Source of the DNA: Marinoscillum sp965229915
GTDB lineage: Bacteria > Bacteroidota > Bacteroidia > Cytophagales > Cyclobacteriaceae
Length of the DNA: 64,000 bases
Assembly: GCF_965229915.1 (NCBI RefSeq)
Contig: NZ_CBDDJZ010000002.1
Coordinates: 1-64,000, forward strand
Direction of reading: 5' to 3'
Under the pieces are notes generated by a model. The model saw nothing but the letters and a program-made list of their open reading frames with translations. It was not told where the DNA came from and did no database searches. Shown here piece by piece: positions 44,231 through 53,947 of this stretch (the stretch's first letter is position 1; each line of letters starts with the position of its first letter). The position numbers were made by a program, and so were the translations under genes.

Positions 44231-44785
44231 ATGTATCGAAGTAGCATTATACCTCCATTGAGACTGGTATTTCTCATGTGGTTGTTTTACAGCATCCACC
44301 TTTACATGCATGTGGATTTGGGTTTTTTAGGGATCAAGCCACTTTCATTAAAGGGAGCAATTGGTATACTAACCGCACCTTTGATCCATGGAACCATCCC
44401 GCATTTGGTATCCAACACTTTTCCTGTGATGTTCTTAGGAGCTGCTATTTACTTGTTTTATGATCGGATTGCACCGCAGGTATTTCTACAATGCTATTTT
44501 CTTACTAACCTGCTTGTCTGGTTTTTTGGCCGGCCGGACTTTTATCACATAGGGGCCAGTGGGTTGGTGTATGCATTGGCAAGCTTTCTCATATTTTTTG
44601 GCATCTTCAGACGACAGATACGTTCTATTATCATTTCGCTGATCGTACTTGTGGCTTATGGTGGGCTGATCTACGGCATCTTACCACAAGATGGCTATAT
44701 CAGCTGGGAGTCACATCTGATGGGGTTTATAGTAGGAATGGGCGCCGCCTTTGGCATGAGTCGGGTGCGTAAAGTGTATAGCTAA
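44231..44785 (+). CDS. Rhomboid-family intramembrane serine protease
   Basis: 184 aa with about six TM helices. Catalytic dyad: Ser110 in HIGASGLVYAL and His162 in SWESHLMGF; Asn62 of HLVSN completes the oxyanion region. Cleaves TM helices of unknown substrates. Starts 5 bp after the repeated terminator. Confidence 0.9.
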   Translation: MYRSSIIPPLRLVFLMWLFYSIHLYMHVDLGFLGIKPLSLKGAIGILTAPLIHGTIPHLVSNTFPVMFLGAAIYLFYDRIAPQVFLQCYFLTNLLVWFFGRPDFYHIGASGLVYALASFLIFFGIFRRQIRSIIISLIVLVAYGGLIYGILPQDGYISWESHLMGFIVGMGAAFGMSRVRKVYS

Positions 44786-44824
44786 TATAATTAGTAATAC
44801 TAAAAAATTTAGTATATTTACCTG

Positions 44825-45871
44825 ATGAAAGGTAAAGGTGCTCAACACAACCCGGATAATCCATTTGTAAAAAACAGTATCGGGATCGTACATCAGGAGG
44901 GTATAGATGAGCACACTGGTGGTGAACGTCCGAACACACAGCTTTTTTATGAATCGCCCAAATCTGCTCTGAGTAAGAACAAGAGCCCCGACTTGAAATG
45001 GGACTATTCGATCAATCCCTATCAGGGGTGTGAACATGGCTGTTCGTACTGCTATGCGCGTAACTCACACACGTACTGGGGCTTCAGTGCTGGTTTGGAT
45101 TTTGAGAGTAAGATCATCGTAAAAAAGGAGGTAGCCAGCCTTCTTGATAAGCAGTTGAGCAGTCCGAAGTGGAAGGTGCAACCCATCATGTTATCTGGAA
45201 ATACGGATTGCTATCAGCCAATAGAGCGGAAATTCAAACTAACCCGTTCGCTTTTGAGTGTGGCTCTCAAGTACCGAAATCCCGTAAGCGTCATCACTAA
45301 AAATGCCTTAATACTGCGGGATTTGGACTTGTTATCTGAATTGGCCAAGCATGAATTGGTCCATGTTTATCTGAGTATTACCACCTTAAACGAAGAGCTG
45401 AGAGCACTGATGGAGCCTCGTACTAGTACAAGCATCAATCGACTCAGGGCAGTGACCGAGCTCACGAATGCGGGTGTTCCTGTTGGGGTTATGATGGCAC
45501 CCATCATCCCCGGATTAAATCACAGCGAAATCCCAGAAGTACTCAAGTCAAGTGCTGAGGCTGGTGCCGTGGATGCGGGCTTTACCGTGGTTCGTCTCAA
45601 TGGTCAGATTGCCGAAATATTCGAAAAATGGCTCGGACATGCCTATCCTGAGCGAGCCAGCAAAGTCATGAACCAGGTACGAGATCTTCATGGAGGAAAA
45701 CCAAATGATACGAACTGGCAAAGGAGACTCAAAGGAGAGGGACATTTGGCAGAGATCATTACCCAGCTTTTTGCTAAATCGAAAAAGCGACACTTTGCCT
45801 CAACCCGACAAATGCCTCCCTATAATCTAAAAGCCTTTCGCAGAGGCGGTAATCCCACGTTGTTTGATTGA
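44825..45871 (+). CDS. PA0069-family radical SAM protein
   Basis: 348 aa. The [4Fe-4S] motif is GCEHGCSYC (Cys69, Cys73, Cys76; CX3CX2C), followed by YARNSHTYWGFSAGLDFE typical of the PA0069/Rv2578c radical SAM group. Related to spore photoproduct lyase; substrate unknown. Converges with the DoxX gene, 1 bp apart. Confidence 0.9.
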   Translation: MKGKGAQHNPDNPFVKNSIGIVHQEGIDEHTGGERPNTQLFYESPKSALSKNKSPDLKWDYSINPYQGCEHGCSYCYARNSHTYWGFSAGLDFESKIIVKKEVASLLDKQLSSPKWKVQPIMLSGNTDCYQPIERKFKLTRSLLSVALKYRNPVSVITKNALILRDLDLLSELAKHELVHVYLSITTLNEELRALMEPRTSTSINRLRAVTELTNAGVPVGVMMAPIIPGLNHSEIPEVLKSSAEAGAVDAGFTVVRLNGQIAEIFEKWLGHAYPERASKVMNQVRDLHGGKPNDTNWQRRLKGEGHLAEIITQLFAKSKKRHFASTRQMPPYNLKAFRRGGNPTLFD

Positions 45872-45872
45872 A

Positions 45873-46229
45873 TCAGTTTTTCAGTTTAGAACTCATAAAG
45901 AATGCCGCTCCTGAAATGGCCAGGTCCTTTAAAAACATGGCAGAGGAAGAAGGGTCACCGTTGAGGAAACCACTCATATGGATCAATACAGCAAACGACA
46001 AGATCATCAGTCCCAGTAGTAAGCTTGCTAATTTGGCTTTCTTACCGGTCAAAATTGCCACCGCTGCTAAAATCAGAGCAAGTCCTGTGAGGTAAACCCA
46101 TGCTTCCTGTACAGGCAAGTAGGAAGGTACCATGCCTGACATAGAAGAAGCATTGATAAAATGAAACACTCCAAAAAGTGCCATGGGAACGGCATAAAGC
46201 AGTTTGCCCATAAATTCGAATCCTTTCAT
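45873..46229 (-). CDS. DoxX-family membrane protein
   Basis: 118 aa with four TM helices; GVFHFINASSM and the central KAKLASLLLGLMI match the DoxX/DoxD-like family. ATG at residue 7 (MGKLLYA) is an alternative start. Function of the family is poorly defined. Confidence 0.8.
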   Translation of the reverse strand: MKGFEFMGKLLYAVPMALFGVFHFINASSMSGMVPSYLPVQEAWVYLTGLALILAAVAILTGKKAKLASLLLGLMILSFAVLIHMSGFLNGDPSSSAMFLKDLAISGAAFFMSSKLKN

Positions 46230-46304
46230 ATCTGTTAAAACTGGTTAAGTGTTTGTTTGGACATGAATTTATACATAAGCGCAATCAAAGACAACCGGAT
46301 TGTG

Positions 46305-47000
46305 CTAACCGGCAAGACGCTCCAAAATACGGTTGATGATGGATTTGGCTTTAGGGCCGGCTTGCTGATCAAATAGCTGATAGTTGTCCGTGCCATCCGG
46401 GTCGATCCACAGGCCGTCCTTTTCGGGCTTGGTGACCGGTTCCTCATCAAAGTCTATCGTGTAGATGTCTTCCATGAGTAAATGTAATTCTTCCCAGTCG
46501 ATGGGTTTTTTATTAACGGTGCCTGAGAGTTTTTCGAACGAACCTTCTATTTCAAAAAAGGCTCTTTTGTTACCCGCTATATGGAGCACTTTCATTTGGA
46601 GTTTGGCTTCCAGACCAGCTTTCTCATAAATGGCCTGAATGAGTTCCTGAAGCCGATAATCCCAGTCTTCTGCCAATACCGCCAGCCCTTGATTACCGTT
46701 ATCAAACTCCACGTGCAGGTAAATGTTAAAATCTTCACTTTCATCTTCCAGCTCTATTTGTGCCAGATCCTCCTGAAGGTTATCTACCCACACTTTTTCA
46801 AGAGATCCCTTCCAGCTAAAATCGTCGTTTTGGCTGTATCCTTCTTCCTCGATTTCCTCCAGAGATATTTGATCACGATTTAGAAATTCCAACTCGTAGG
46901 ATACTTGCAACTCCTCTTTTTGAAAGGTAAGGTCCAGTGTGTAAGCAAAGGCAAATGGAGGGGGCAATTGTAGGGTTTGATAGGATATTTTAACGTTCAT
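46305..47000 (-). CDS. Unrecognised acidic protein next to menE
   Basis: 231 aa, strongly acidic, predicted mixed alpha/beta; no signal peptide and no motif I recognise. It overlaps the 3' end of menE by 11 bp, so it is co-translated with it. It may be a conserved Bacteroidota hypothetical; any men function is speculation. Confidence 0.65.
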   Translation of the reverse strand: MNVKISYQTLQLPPPFAFAYTLDLTFQKEELQVSYELEFLNRDQISLEEIEEEGYSQNDDFSWKGSLEKVWVDNLQEDLAQIELEDESEDFNIYLHVEFDNGNQGLAVLAEDWDYRLQELIQAIYEKAGLEAKLQMKVLHIAGNKRAFFEIEGSFEKLSGTVNKKPIDWEELHLLMEDIYTIDFDEEPVTKPEKDGLWIDPDGTDNYQLFDQQAGPKAKSIINRILERLAG

Positions 47001-48033
47001 GACTGATTAAGGCTAAAGTTTTCTTTCTGTTTATCTTTCCACTTTCCGTGTAAACAAACTTACGCAGGAAGTGGATTTTTTTTGGTTGATGGTATTTGTC
47101 GATATGCTCAAAACCGATGGTCAAGGGCTCGCTGGATTCAACAAAAAGCTCAACACGCTCACCCAAACGTTCATCAGGCATACCAGCCACAAAGTAAGGC
47201 AATTTGATCTGGTCACTTAGTTGCTCTTCCAATTTTTCAGAATGAATTTTTATTCCTCCAGAGTTGATTGCAAAATCTGCCCGGCCTAGCCATTCAAAGG
47301 CACTTGGCGAGACCAGACGCACCACATCATTGGTTTGAATCCATTGGTTGTTGGTAATGGTTCCTCTGATTTGGAGACAGTTCCGATCATCGGTGCTGAT
47401 CTGTAGGTCACCCAGGGTGTGGTAGTGGTCCTCGCTGGCTGATAAACTTTTAAGCGCAACATGACTGGCTGTTTCGGTCATACCGTAGGTTTGGTACACT
47501 CGCAAATGTGAGAATTCTTGCAAACGATCCCGGTAATGCTTAGGCAGAGGAGCGCCACCGATCAGGATGGTACGAAATTGCTGAAGTTTGTGAGGGTGAT
47601 GATCTAGCAATTCCTGTAGCTGAATGGGCACCAAAGAAGTGAGGTCATAGGTTTGGTTGGCAGGAAGGTTTTTTAAGCCGGAACTGGCAGGAATGAACGT
47701 CAAATCAAGAGATCGGATCAGTGCTCTAATGATGACCATCATGCCACCAATGAAATGAGGATTGATACAAAGCAAAGTAGATTCAAACTTTGCGTCGGGA
47801 TCTAAGTAAGATAGAGACGTGCGTGCACTGTATGCCAGTTGCTCTCTGGTAAGTTCAATACTTGCTGGATTACCTGTTGATCCTGAGGTAGTTAATGGAA
47901 AAGATAGGGTTTTTCCTTCCCATGCTGTTATAACCTTGACAATCTTTTTTTCGTCATCAGTGATAAAATCATTTATATTTCTGCTCAATAGCTGACCGAT
48001 GGTTAGCTTTTCTTTTTCAAAGTTGATCAACAT
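46990..48033 (-). CDS. menE: O-succinylbenzoate--CoA ligase
   Basis: 347 aa from ATG 48033 (MLINFEKEKL), short as in other Bacteroidota MenE. AMP-binding motifs: PLTTSGSTGNP (P-loop), YGMTETASH, and a C-terminal catalytic Lys in GKINRKK. Activates o-succinylbenzoate to its CoA ester in menaquinone synthesis. Its start is 15 bp from the divergent sigma-gene start. menD, menF and menI lie beyond the sigma cassette. Confidence 0.9.
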   Translation of the reverse strand: MLINFEKEKLTIGQLLSRNINDFITDDEKKIVKVITAWEGKTLSFPLTTSGSTGNPASIELTREQLAYSARTSLSYLDPDAKFESTLLCINPHFIGGMMVIIRALIRSLDLTFIPASSGLKNLPANQTYDLTSLVPIQLQELLDHHPHKLQQFRTILIGGAPLPKHYRDRLQEFSHLRVYQTYGMTETASHVALKSLSASEDHYHTLGDLQISTDDRNCLQIRGTITNNQWIQTNDVVRLVSPSAFEWLGRADFAINSGGIKIHSEKLEEQLSDQIKLPYFVAGMPDERLGERVELFVESSEPLTIGFEHIDKYHQPKKIHFLRKFVYTESGKINRKKTLALISHER

Positions 48034-48048
48034 ATAATTCAATCTAGC

Positions 48049-48597
48049 TTGCAAGACCCTGACCATATACTAGTAGAGCGCCTGCGCAACAAAGATAAAC
48101 GTGCTTTTGAACTTGTCTTCAATGATTTTTTTGGGCTGATGAAATCATACGCAATGCGATTTATGGACGAGGTGGAAGAAGCTGAGGAGATTGTTCAGGA
48201 TGTATTCGTGAAGTTTTGGGAGAAGTGTGATACGCTGGCACCTGATTCTTCCGTTAAAAGCTACCTTTACCGATCAGTACACAATACCTGCCTGAATTAC
48301 CTCAAGCATCAAAAAGTAAAAGACTCCTATCGACAGTATGTGATGGGATTTATGCAAGAAGCTGTTGAGTCTTCCTATGAACCAGAAAAGCCTGATCTGG
48401 AGAAAAGAATCATGGAGGAAATCAATGCATTGCCACCGAGGTGTTCAGAAATCTTTAAGTTGAGTAGATTTGAAGGTTTAAAGTACCAGGAAATAGCGGA
48501 TCACCTGGAAATATCCATTAAAACTGTAGAAGTGCAAATGGGTAAAGCCCTGAAAGTGCTCCGTGATCGCCTGCACGATCTGAGAGTGGTAGAATGA
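48049..48597 (+). CDS. FecI-type ECF sigma factor
   Basis: 182 aa. Region 2 (FNDFFGLMKSYAMRF, EAEEIVQDVFVKFWEKC) and region 4 (PPRCSEIFKLSRFEGLKYQEIADHL split over the helix-turn-helix). TTG start with no in-frame ATG before region 2. First gene of a sigma / STN protein / FecR cassette; ends inside the start of the next gene (4-bp overlap). Confidence 0.93.
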   Translation: MQDPDHILVERLRNKDKRAFELVFNDFFGLMKSYAMRFMDEVEEAEEIVQDVFVKFWEKCDTLAPDSSVKSYLYRSVHNTCLNYLKHQKVKDSYRQYVMGFMQEAVESSYEPEKPDLEKRIMEEINALPPRCSEIFKLSRFEGLKYQEIADHLEISIKTVEVQMGKALKVLRDRLHDLRVVE

Positions 48598-50000
48598 CCC
48601 AGAGACTTTTTTTTGTACTCATCATTTTTCTTTTAGCCTCGCAACTGCGTGCGCAGACACGTGATACTGTGTCCGTGGCATTCAAGGACAAACCTTTGGA
48701 GGTACTGTTGGATAGCATCTCAAGCCAGAGCGGTTACTTCTTCTCTTACAATGCCGATATCATGCCTCAGGGGAGTTTGTTCACCATCTATGAAGATAAG
48801 ATGTATATTGATGAGCTACTTGAAAAACTATTCATAGGTACACATCTTGAGTTCACCAAGATTGAGGACCAGATCATTCTCAGGCGTGTGATTCGTGACA
48901 ACCAGGGTAACAAACGGATCTACTCAAAGATTTCCGGATGGGTACATCATTCAAAAAGTGGGGAACCTATATTCGGAGCGCATGTATTCATCAACGGATC
49001 CACTATTGGGACCTATACTGATGTGGAGGGTAAGTATGAGTTAACTGACCTAAAACCAGGAAACTATCAGGTGGTGTTTTCTCATGTTGGATTCAAGCCT
49101 GCGGCTTATGAAATCAACTCCACAGAACCAGCAAACTACGCAATCAATGCAGAATTAAATGAGCAAGTCAATGTGCTGGCTGATGTACAAGTCACCTCTC
49201 TTCCATTAGTTTCTGAAGATAACTGGGTGAAGTATTACCGCAAGTTCAGCGAAGAGTTTATTGGCAGCTCCAACAATTCCAATAGGTGCTCTTTCGAAAA
49301 TCCTGAGATCCTGGAATTCAGTTATTCAGATAGCCTCGATGCCTACGAGGCGATTGCAGCAGAGCCGTTGATCATGCTCAATACTGGATTGGGATACAGG
49401 GTTACTTTCGAGCTGGATTATTTTAGGAGCAGTCCGAAGGAAACCCGGTTTCATGTGCGGGCGTCATTTGAGCCATTAGAACCTGAAAATAGACGAATAA
49501 AAAAGCGATGGAAAAAGAACCGTGAGCGGAGTTATTACGGGTCTAGCTTTCATTTTTTTAGATCCCTGATGAATGACCAGCTAAAGTCCGAAGGTTATCA
49601 GATTTATCTCAGCAGTGATTTGGAGAAGCTTTCGGCTAGTGCATTTGATGTGACGAGAGAAGATATTATCTACATTGCGAATAGCAATTACTATTTGAAA
49701 TTTGATGACTACCTGGTCGTGCGGTACACCAAAGAATTTCAGCATCCATCATATCAGGAAAACGTGCCAGGATCCAAAATGGAAAGTACGCCGACCTTGT
49801 ATTATTCCAGTTCACCTAAAACAAACCTAACACAGCAAAGTGTAGTTTTGCTTAATGACGACAAAGTGAGAATATTGCGGAACGGACAGATTACCAAGCC
49901 TGAGCAGATGCAGGCACTCGGCTATTGGAGTTGGGAGCGAATGTCTGAATTAATGCCGATAGATTATGACCCAAAATCAGATAATATTTTACAGAAATGA
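48594..50000 (+). CDS. STN and carboxypeptidase-like domain exported protein, no TonB barrel
   Basis: 468 aa. Signal peptide to about residue 20 (QLRAQ), an STN (secretin/TonB short N-terminal) domain at about 24-95 (VSVAFKDKPLEVLLDSISSQS, the signalling domain of FecA), a CarboxypepD_reg domain at about 110-190 (GWVHHSKSGEPIFGAHVFI) and a ~270-residue C-terminal region (NWVKYYRKFSEEFIGSS onward) that is not a receptor barrel. It occupies the place of the usual TonB receptor between the sigma and FecR genes. It could signal through the STN domain to FecR without a transported ligand (inference). Confidence 0.8.
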   Translation: MTQRLFFVLIIFLLASQLRAQTRDTVSVAFKDKPLEVLLDSISSQSGYFFSYNADIMPQGSLFTIYEDKMYIDELLEKLFIGTHLEFTKIEDQIILRRVIRDNQGNKRIYSKISGWVHHSKSGEPIFGAHVFINGSTIGTYTDVEGKYELTDLKPGNYQVVFSHVGFKPAAYEINSTEPANYAINAELNEQVNVLADVQVTSLPLVSEDNWVKYYRKFSEEFIGSSNNSNRCSFENPEILEFSYSDSLDAYEAIAAEPLIMLNTGLGYRVTFELDYFRSSPKETRFHVRASFEPLEPENRRIKKRWKKNRERSYYGSSFHFFRSLMNDQLKSEGYQIYLSSDLEKLSASAFDVTREDIIYIANSNYYLKFDDYLVVRYTKEFQHPSYQENVPGSKMESTPTLYYSSSPKTNLTQQSVVLLNDDKVRILRNGQITKPEQMQALGYWSWERMSELMPIDYDPKSDNILQK

Positions 50001-50051
50001 TAGGGGGTAAGCAGCAAATGATTGTTAACAAAGCATAGTTCAAAAAATTAG

Positions 50052-51020
50052 ATGGAAGAATTATTAGCAAAGTATTTTTCAGGAGAAGCCTCCACCGAGG
50101 AGAAGGAAAAGGTAGACGCATGGAGAGGAGCATCTGAAGAGAATGCAAAATCCTTTCTAGACTCCAAAACAGCCTGGTTAGCGGCCACTCCTCATGAAGC
50201 ACCTAATCCATTGATGCTTCAGTCGATCATAGGTGAACCGGTAGAAGAAGAGCGGGCACTGGCGGTGGTTCCACTCTGGCAGCAAAAGTCATTTCAATTG
50301 GCGGCTTCAGTTATTGTGATTTTAGGATTGGCTTTTTACTTGCTTAGACCAAACATCGAGGATCAACCTTTTGGAGAAGTTATGGCGAAGAAAACAGTGT
50401 TTGACTTGCCTGATGGAAGTGAAGTTACCGTCCAAAAAGGAAGTAGCATCACTATGGGTGATTTCAAAACTGTGCGTGAAGTGACGATTACTGGTAAGGC
50501 TTACTTCGATGTGGAGCGAGATGAAGACAAGCCGTTTATCATTCACACCAAAAGTGCGGATGTGAAAGTGCTTGGAACGTCGTTCGTTGTGAATACCAAT
50601 GAAGATCGTCTGACTACCGAAGTGATGGTGGAATCAGGTTTGGTAGCACTGGCCCAGAACGAGCAGTATTTTGGCAAAAATGTGATGGAAATTCAGCTGA
50701 AAAAAGGAGAGATGGGAATGATTGCCGTTGGGGAGAAGGGAATCAAAAAGAAGAAAATATCTGACACTAACTATCTGGCGTGGCAAAATGAGATTCTCAC
50801 TTTCCAGCGCACACGGATGAGCAACGTGGGATTGGTACTAGATGATGTTTATGATCTGGATGTCAGTTTTGAAAACCCTGTGCTGCAGGAGTGTTACCTG
50901 ACAGCCAAGTTCAACAAGAAGTCTGCAAAAGAAGTAGTTGACCTGATTGCTGAAACGTTCAATATGACTTATGAAATGAATGGAGATCAAGTCATCTTCA
51001 TGGGAGAAGGCTGTCAGTAA
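50052..51020 (+). CDS. FecR-family anti-sigma factor with DUF4974
   Basis: 322 aa. Cytoplasmic N-terminus (sigma-binding, EELLAKYFSGEAS), one TM helix at about 79-97, a periplasmic FecR beta domain (VFDLPDGSEVTVQKGSSI) and a C-terminal DUF4974 (STN-like) domain. It holds the FecI-type sigma encoded upstream until signalled from the periplasm, probably by the STN-domain protein next to it. Confidence 0.92.
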   Translation: MEELLAKYFSGEASTEEKEKVDAWRGASEENAKSFLDSKTAWLAATPHEAPNPLMLQSIIGEPVEEERALAVVPLWQQKSFQLAASVIVILGLAFYLLRPNIEDQPFGEVMAKKTVFDLPDGSEVTVQKGSSITMGDFKTVREVTITGKAYFDVERDEDKPFIIHTKSADVKVLGTSFVVNTNEDRLTTEVMVESGLVALAQNEQYFGKNVMEIQLKKGEMGMIAVGEKGIKKKKISDTNYLAWQNEILTFQRTRMSNVGLVLDDVYDLDVSFENPVLQECYLTAKFNKKSAKEVVDLIAETFNMTYEMNGDQVIFMGEGCQ

Positions 51021-51030
51021 GAAACAAGAC

Positions 51031-51081
51031 AATTTATATAGACAAAATCCTGACCTAAAGCGTCAGGGTTTTTTACTTTAC
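51031..51081 (+). terminator. Terminator module, near-identical to one at 44176
   Basis: CCTGAC and GTCAGG form the stem, with an outer G-T wobble pair, followed by T residues. It separates the FecR gene from convergent menD and differs from 44176-44226 at only three positions. Confidence 0.8.
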
Positions 51082-52764
51082 CGCCACTTTCACGGCTTTG
51101 AACACGTCCAAGTTAGTGGCCGGATCGGTAAATACCTCGATGAGTTTCGGACTCTTATGATCCTTACTGATGGCAAGTAGGGCTTTTTCTAAGCCTTCTT
51201 TGTCTTTCACTCCATGGTAATCGAAATCGTACTCCAGTGCCGTAAACTTTGCTGTGTGGCTGTGTCTGATCTCGAAATGCTGCTCCAATTCGGGCAAGGA
51301 ACCCGGCCCATTGATCAGACGGAATATTCCACCACCATAGTTATTGAAAACAATGATCTTTAAGTTGTCCAGCGGAAAGGGATGAAAGAACGCGTTGCGG
51401 TCATAGAAAAAGCTCAGATCTCCGGTAAGTAGGTAGGTAGGTCGATCCGTGCTGAGCGCATGACCAACGGCTGTTCCATTTGTGCCATCAATTCCACTCG
51501 TTCCGCGATTGCAGAAAACCTCACAGTTTGGTTTGAGCTGCTGGATGAAATTGGCAAATCGCACCGGCATGCTGTTAGCCAGGTGGATATCAGATCCCTC
51601 AGGAATGGCTTTAAGCACCTGATCAAACGCCGTAAACTCGGCCCAGTCCAGTACGCTGAGTGCTTTGTTTAGCTTTCGATTGGTAGTATCATCCGCCAAC
51701 TTCCAGTTCTGAATGAAATTGCTGGCGATCTGCTGATCAAAATCAGATTTATCTGGTCGATCAATGACTTGCCTGAGGAATCCACGTGAGTCTGCGTTGA
51801 TTACTCCAGTCAGTGCCTGGTAGGTATCCATCTGATCCCCATGACTGCACACGTGCCATAGTTCGGTTGCTGGGTTGTTACGCAGGAACAGCTTCAGGTT
51901 TTTGCTGATGACCGATTTGCCAATGGTCAACACCAGTTCCGGTCGAAGACTATCGGCTAATCGCTGATCGATACCTGCCAGAAACAAATCGTGGTGTCGG
52001 ATAGCTGAACTGTAGGTGGAATTGGAAATCACATCCGTTACCACAACCGTCTGATCTCCAACTGCTTCCAATAGCTCATCCAATTCTTGGTCCAGATCAT
52101 GTTGGCCGATCACAATCAACTTCCTACTGGCTTGATGCCACTTGGCGATAGTTTCTGGCTGCAGTTCTCGGGACGTTTTGGTCGCTATCGGTGCGATGAT
52201 CTTTGGGTTGGAAGAGAACTCCAGTGATTGCTCCGGTAAAGGATAAAACGGCTCTTTGAATGGAATGTTGATATGCACAGGACCCACCTTTGGGAACCTC
52301 GCCAGGTTCACCGCATCATTAAGTTTGCGAATATACTCCCAGCGTTCATCTTGGTGTTCCGGACTGGAGGGCAACTGAAACGTTCCTTTTACGAAATTGC
52401 TCAGCGCTCCGAGCTGATCGATGGTTTGTCCATCACGCTGACCAATCCACTCCGGTGGACGATCGGCAGACATGACGATTAGGGGAATTTCCTGGTAATA
52501 CGCTTCTGCCACAGCTGGCGCATAATTCAGTAAGGAAGTACCTGATGTACAGCAAATGACCACTGGTTCCTTGAGCTTTTGAGCCATTCCCAGAGCGATG
52601 AATCCAGCCGATCGCTCATCTACGATGTTGTAAGTTTTAATTTTAGAGTTGCGGGCAAAGCTGATCGTTAAAGGTGCATTTCGTGATCCGGGTGAGAGGA
52701 CCACATGCCTGATTCCTTTCAAGGCAAGCACCTCTGAGGTGTCGTAGACCGTTTGGTTCATCAT
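51073..52764 (-). CDS. menD: SEPHCHC synthase (menaquinone synthesis)
   Basis: 563 aa. ThDP-dependent MenD: VVLSPGSRNAPLTISF at the N-terminus, PLIVMSADRPPEWIGQRDGQTIDQ split over the conserved region, and the ThDP/Mg motif GDLSFFYDRNAF. Condenses isochorismate and 2-oxoglutarate. Overlaps menF by 4 bp (ATGA). Confidence 0.96.
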   Translation of the reverse strand: MMNQTVYDTSEVLALKGIRHVVLSPGSRNAPLTISFARNSKIKTYNIVDERSAGFIALGMAQKLKEPVVICCTSGTSLLNYAPAVAEAYYQEIPLIVMSADRPPEWIGQRDGQTIDQLGALSNFVKGTFQLPSSPEHQDERWEYIRKLNDAVNLARFPKVGPVHINIPFKEPFYPLPEQSLEFSSNPKIIAPIATKTSRELQPETIAKWHQASRKLIVIGQHDLDQELDELLEAVGDQTVVVTDVISNSTYSSAIRHHDLFLAGIDQRLADSLRPELVLTIGKSVISKNLKLFLRNNPATELWHVCSHGDQMDTYQALTGVINADSRGFLRQVIDRPDKSDFDQQIASNFIQNWKLADDTTNRKLNKALSVLDWAEFTAFDQVLKAIPEGSDIHLANSMPVRFANFIQQLKPNCEVFCNRGTSGIDGTNGTAVGHALSTDRPTYLLTGDLSFFYDRNAFFHPFPLDNLKIIVFNNYGGGIFRLINGPGSLPELEQHFEIRHSHTAKFTALEYDFDYHGVKDKEGLEKALLAISKDHKSPKLIEVFTDPATNLDVFKAVKVAVK

Positions 52765-53945
52765 GCGTTTAGCACTTTTAAGAGGGTTTGCATTTTGTAA
52801 CCGGTTTCTTCCAGTTCTTTCTGCGGGTTGGAGTTTTCCGTGATACCAGCACCAGCAAATAATCTTGCTTTGGATTCACTGACCTGCATACAGCGCAGGT
52901 TCACAAACAGGTTGGTATTTCCTTCAAACCCAACAGGACCTAAAAATCCTGCATACAATGATCGGTCATAGCCTTCATGGGCTTTGATAAACTCATCAGC
53001 AAGTTCTCTGGGCATGCCACAAACGGCAGAGGTAGGGTGGAGCAGTTCTAGCATGGTACTGCCAAGCATGGGACTGTTCGTTGCGTACATGTCTACCTTA
53101 AACTCGGTTTTCAAATGTGTTAAATTTCCAGCTTTGACCGTTTTAGGACCAATTTCATCAAACTCCCTCAAACGGATTTTTTTGAAACAATCGATGATGT
53201 ACCTGCTCACCATCGCTTGTTCCTCAATTTCTTTTTGCGTCCAGGCCACATCACAGAGGTCCTTGTCTTCGGGCAATGTCTGAGTGCCAGCCAACGCATC
53301 AGTAGAAAAGAATTGATTGTCTTTGAGTGCAATCAGTTTCTCAGGTGTAGCTCCCATCCAGCATCCGTAGGTCTGTGTGTTGATCAGATAGCAAAAGGCA
53401 TTTTCGTACCTGCTGGCGAGGTTTTGCAACGTTGTAAGTGCATCAAAGCTTTTTGGTAAGTCAAAGTCTTCAAACCGGGAAAGCACAACCTTGTGTAGGA
53501 CACCTTCTTTGATCTTCTGAACCGCCTCTGAAACCATTCCGGGATAGTCCGGGTGCACGCTTTGAGTAAAATTGGTTGGTTGGATGTCATGAGTTGTTTC
53601 CAGCTTTTCTTGAAAGTGTTCAAACTGTTCTGCAGAAAGGGTAGGACTCACATCCATCAAAACCTTTGCATCATTCAAATGCAAGATGATATCTCCCTTC
53701 AGTACCAAAGGGTTGGTCGGGTGGGTGTCAGCATATCCGTTGATTATGAAGCACTTATCGAGGTTTTCTATTTCTCTATTTCGATCGCCTTCTGCTCCAG
53801 AAAGATCTATTAGCGCTCTGATGGACGAAGTGCCTGGTAGTCTCCATACTGCTACTGGAAAGTTGGTTTGGAGTACTTTCCTGAGAAAATCCAAAGCTGA
53901 TTTTCTGGTCGATAACTGGTAGGTTTCTTTGAGCTGTTCCTGCAT
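52761..53945 (-). CDS. menF: Isochorismate synthase
   Basis: 394 aa. Chorismate-binding domain: VHPDYPGMV, GATPEKLI, STDALAGTQ, LHPTSAVCGMP and the C-terminal Mg site EGYDRSLYAGFLG. First committed step to menaquinone: chorismate to isochorismate. Two bp after menI. Confidence 0.95.
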   Translation of the reverse strand: MQEQLKETYQLSTRKSALDFLRKVLQTNFPVAVWRLPGTSSIRALIDLSGAEGDRNREIENLDKCFIINGYADTHPTNPLVLKGDIILHLNDAKVLMDVSPTLSAEQFEHFQEKLETTHDIQPTNFTQSVHPDYPGMVSEAVQKIKEGVLHKVVLSRFEDFDLPKSFDALTTLQNLASRYENAFCYLINTQTYGCWMGATPEKLIALKDNQFFSTDALAGTQTLPEDKDLCDVAWTQKEIEEQAMVSRYIIDCFKKIRLREFDEIGPKTVKAGNLTHLKTEFKVDMYATNSPMLGSTMLELLHPTSAVCGMPRELADEFIKAHEGYDRSLYAGFLGPVGFEGNTNLFVNLRCMQVSESKARLFAGAGITENSNPQKELEETGYKMQTLLKVLNA

Positions 53946-53947
53946 TT

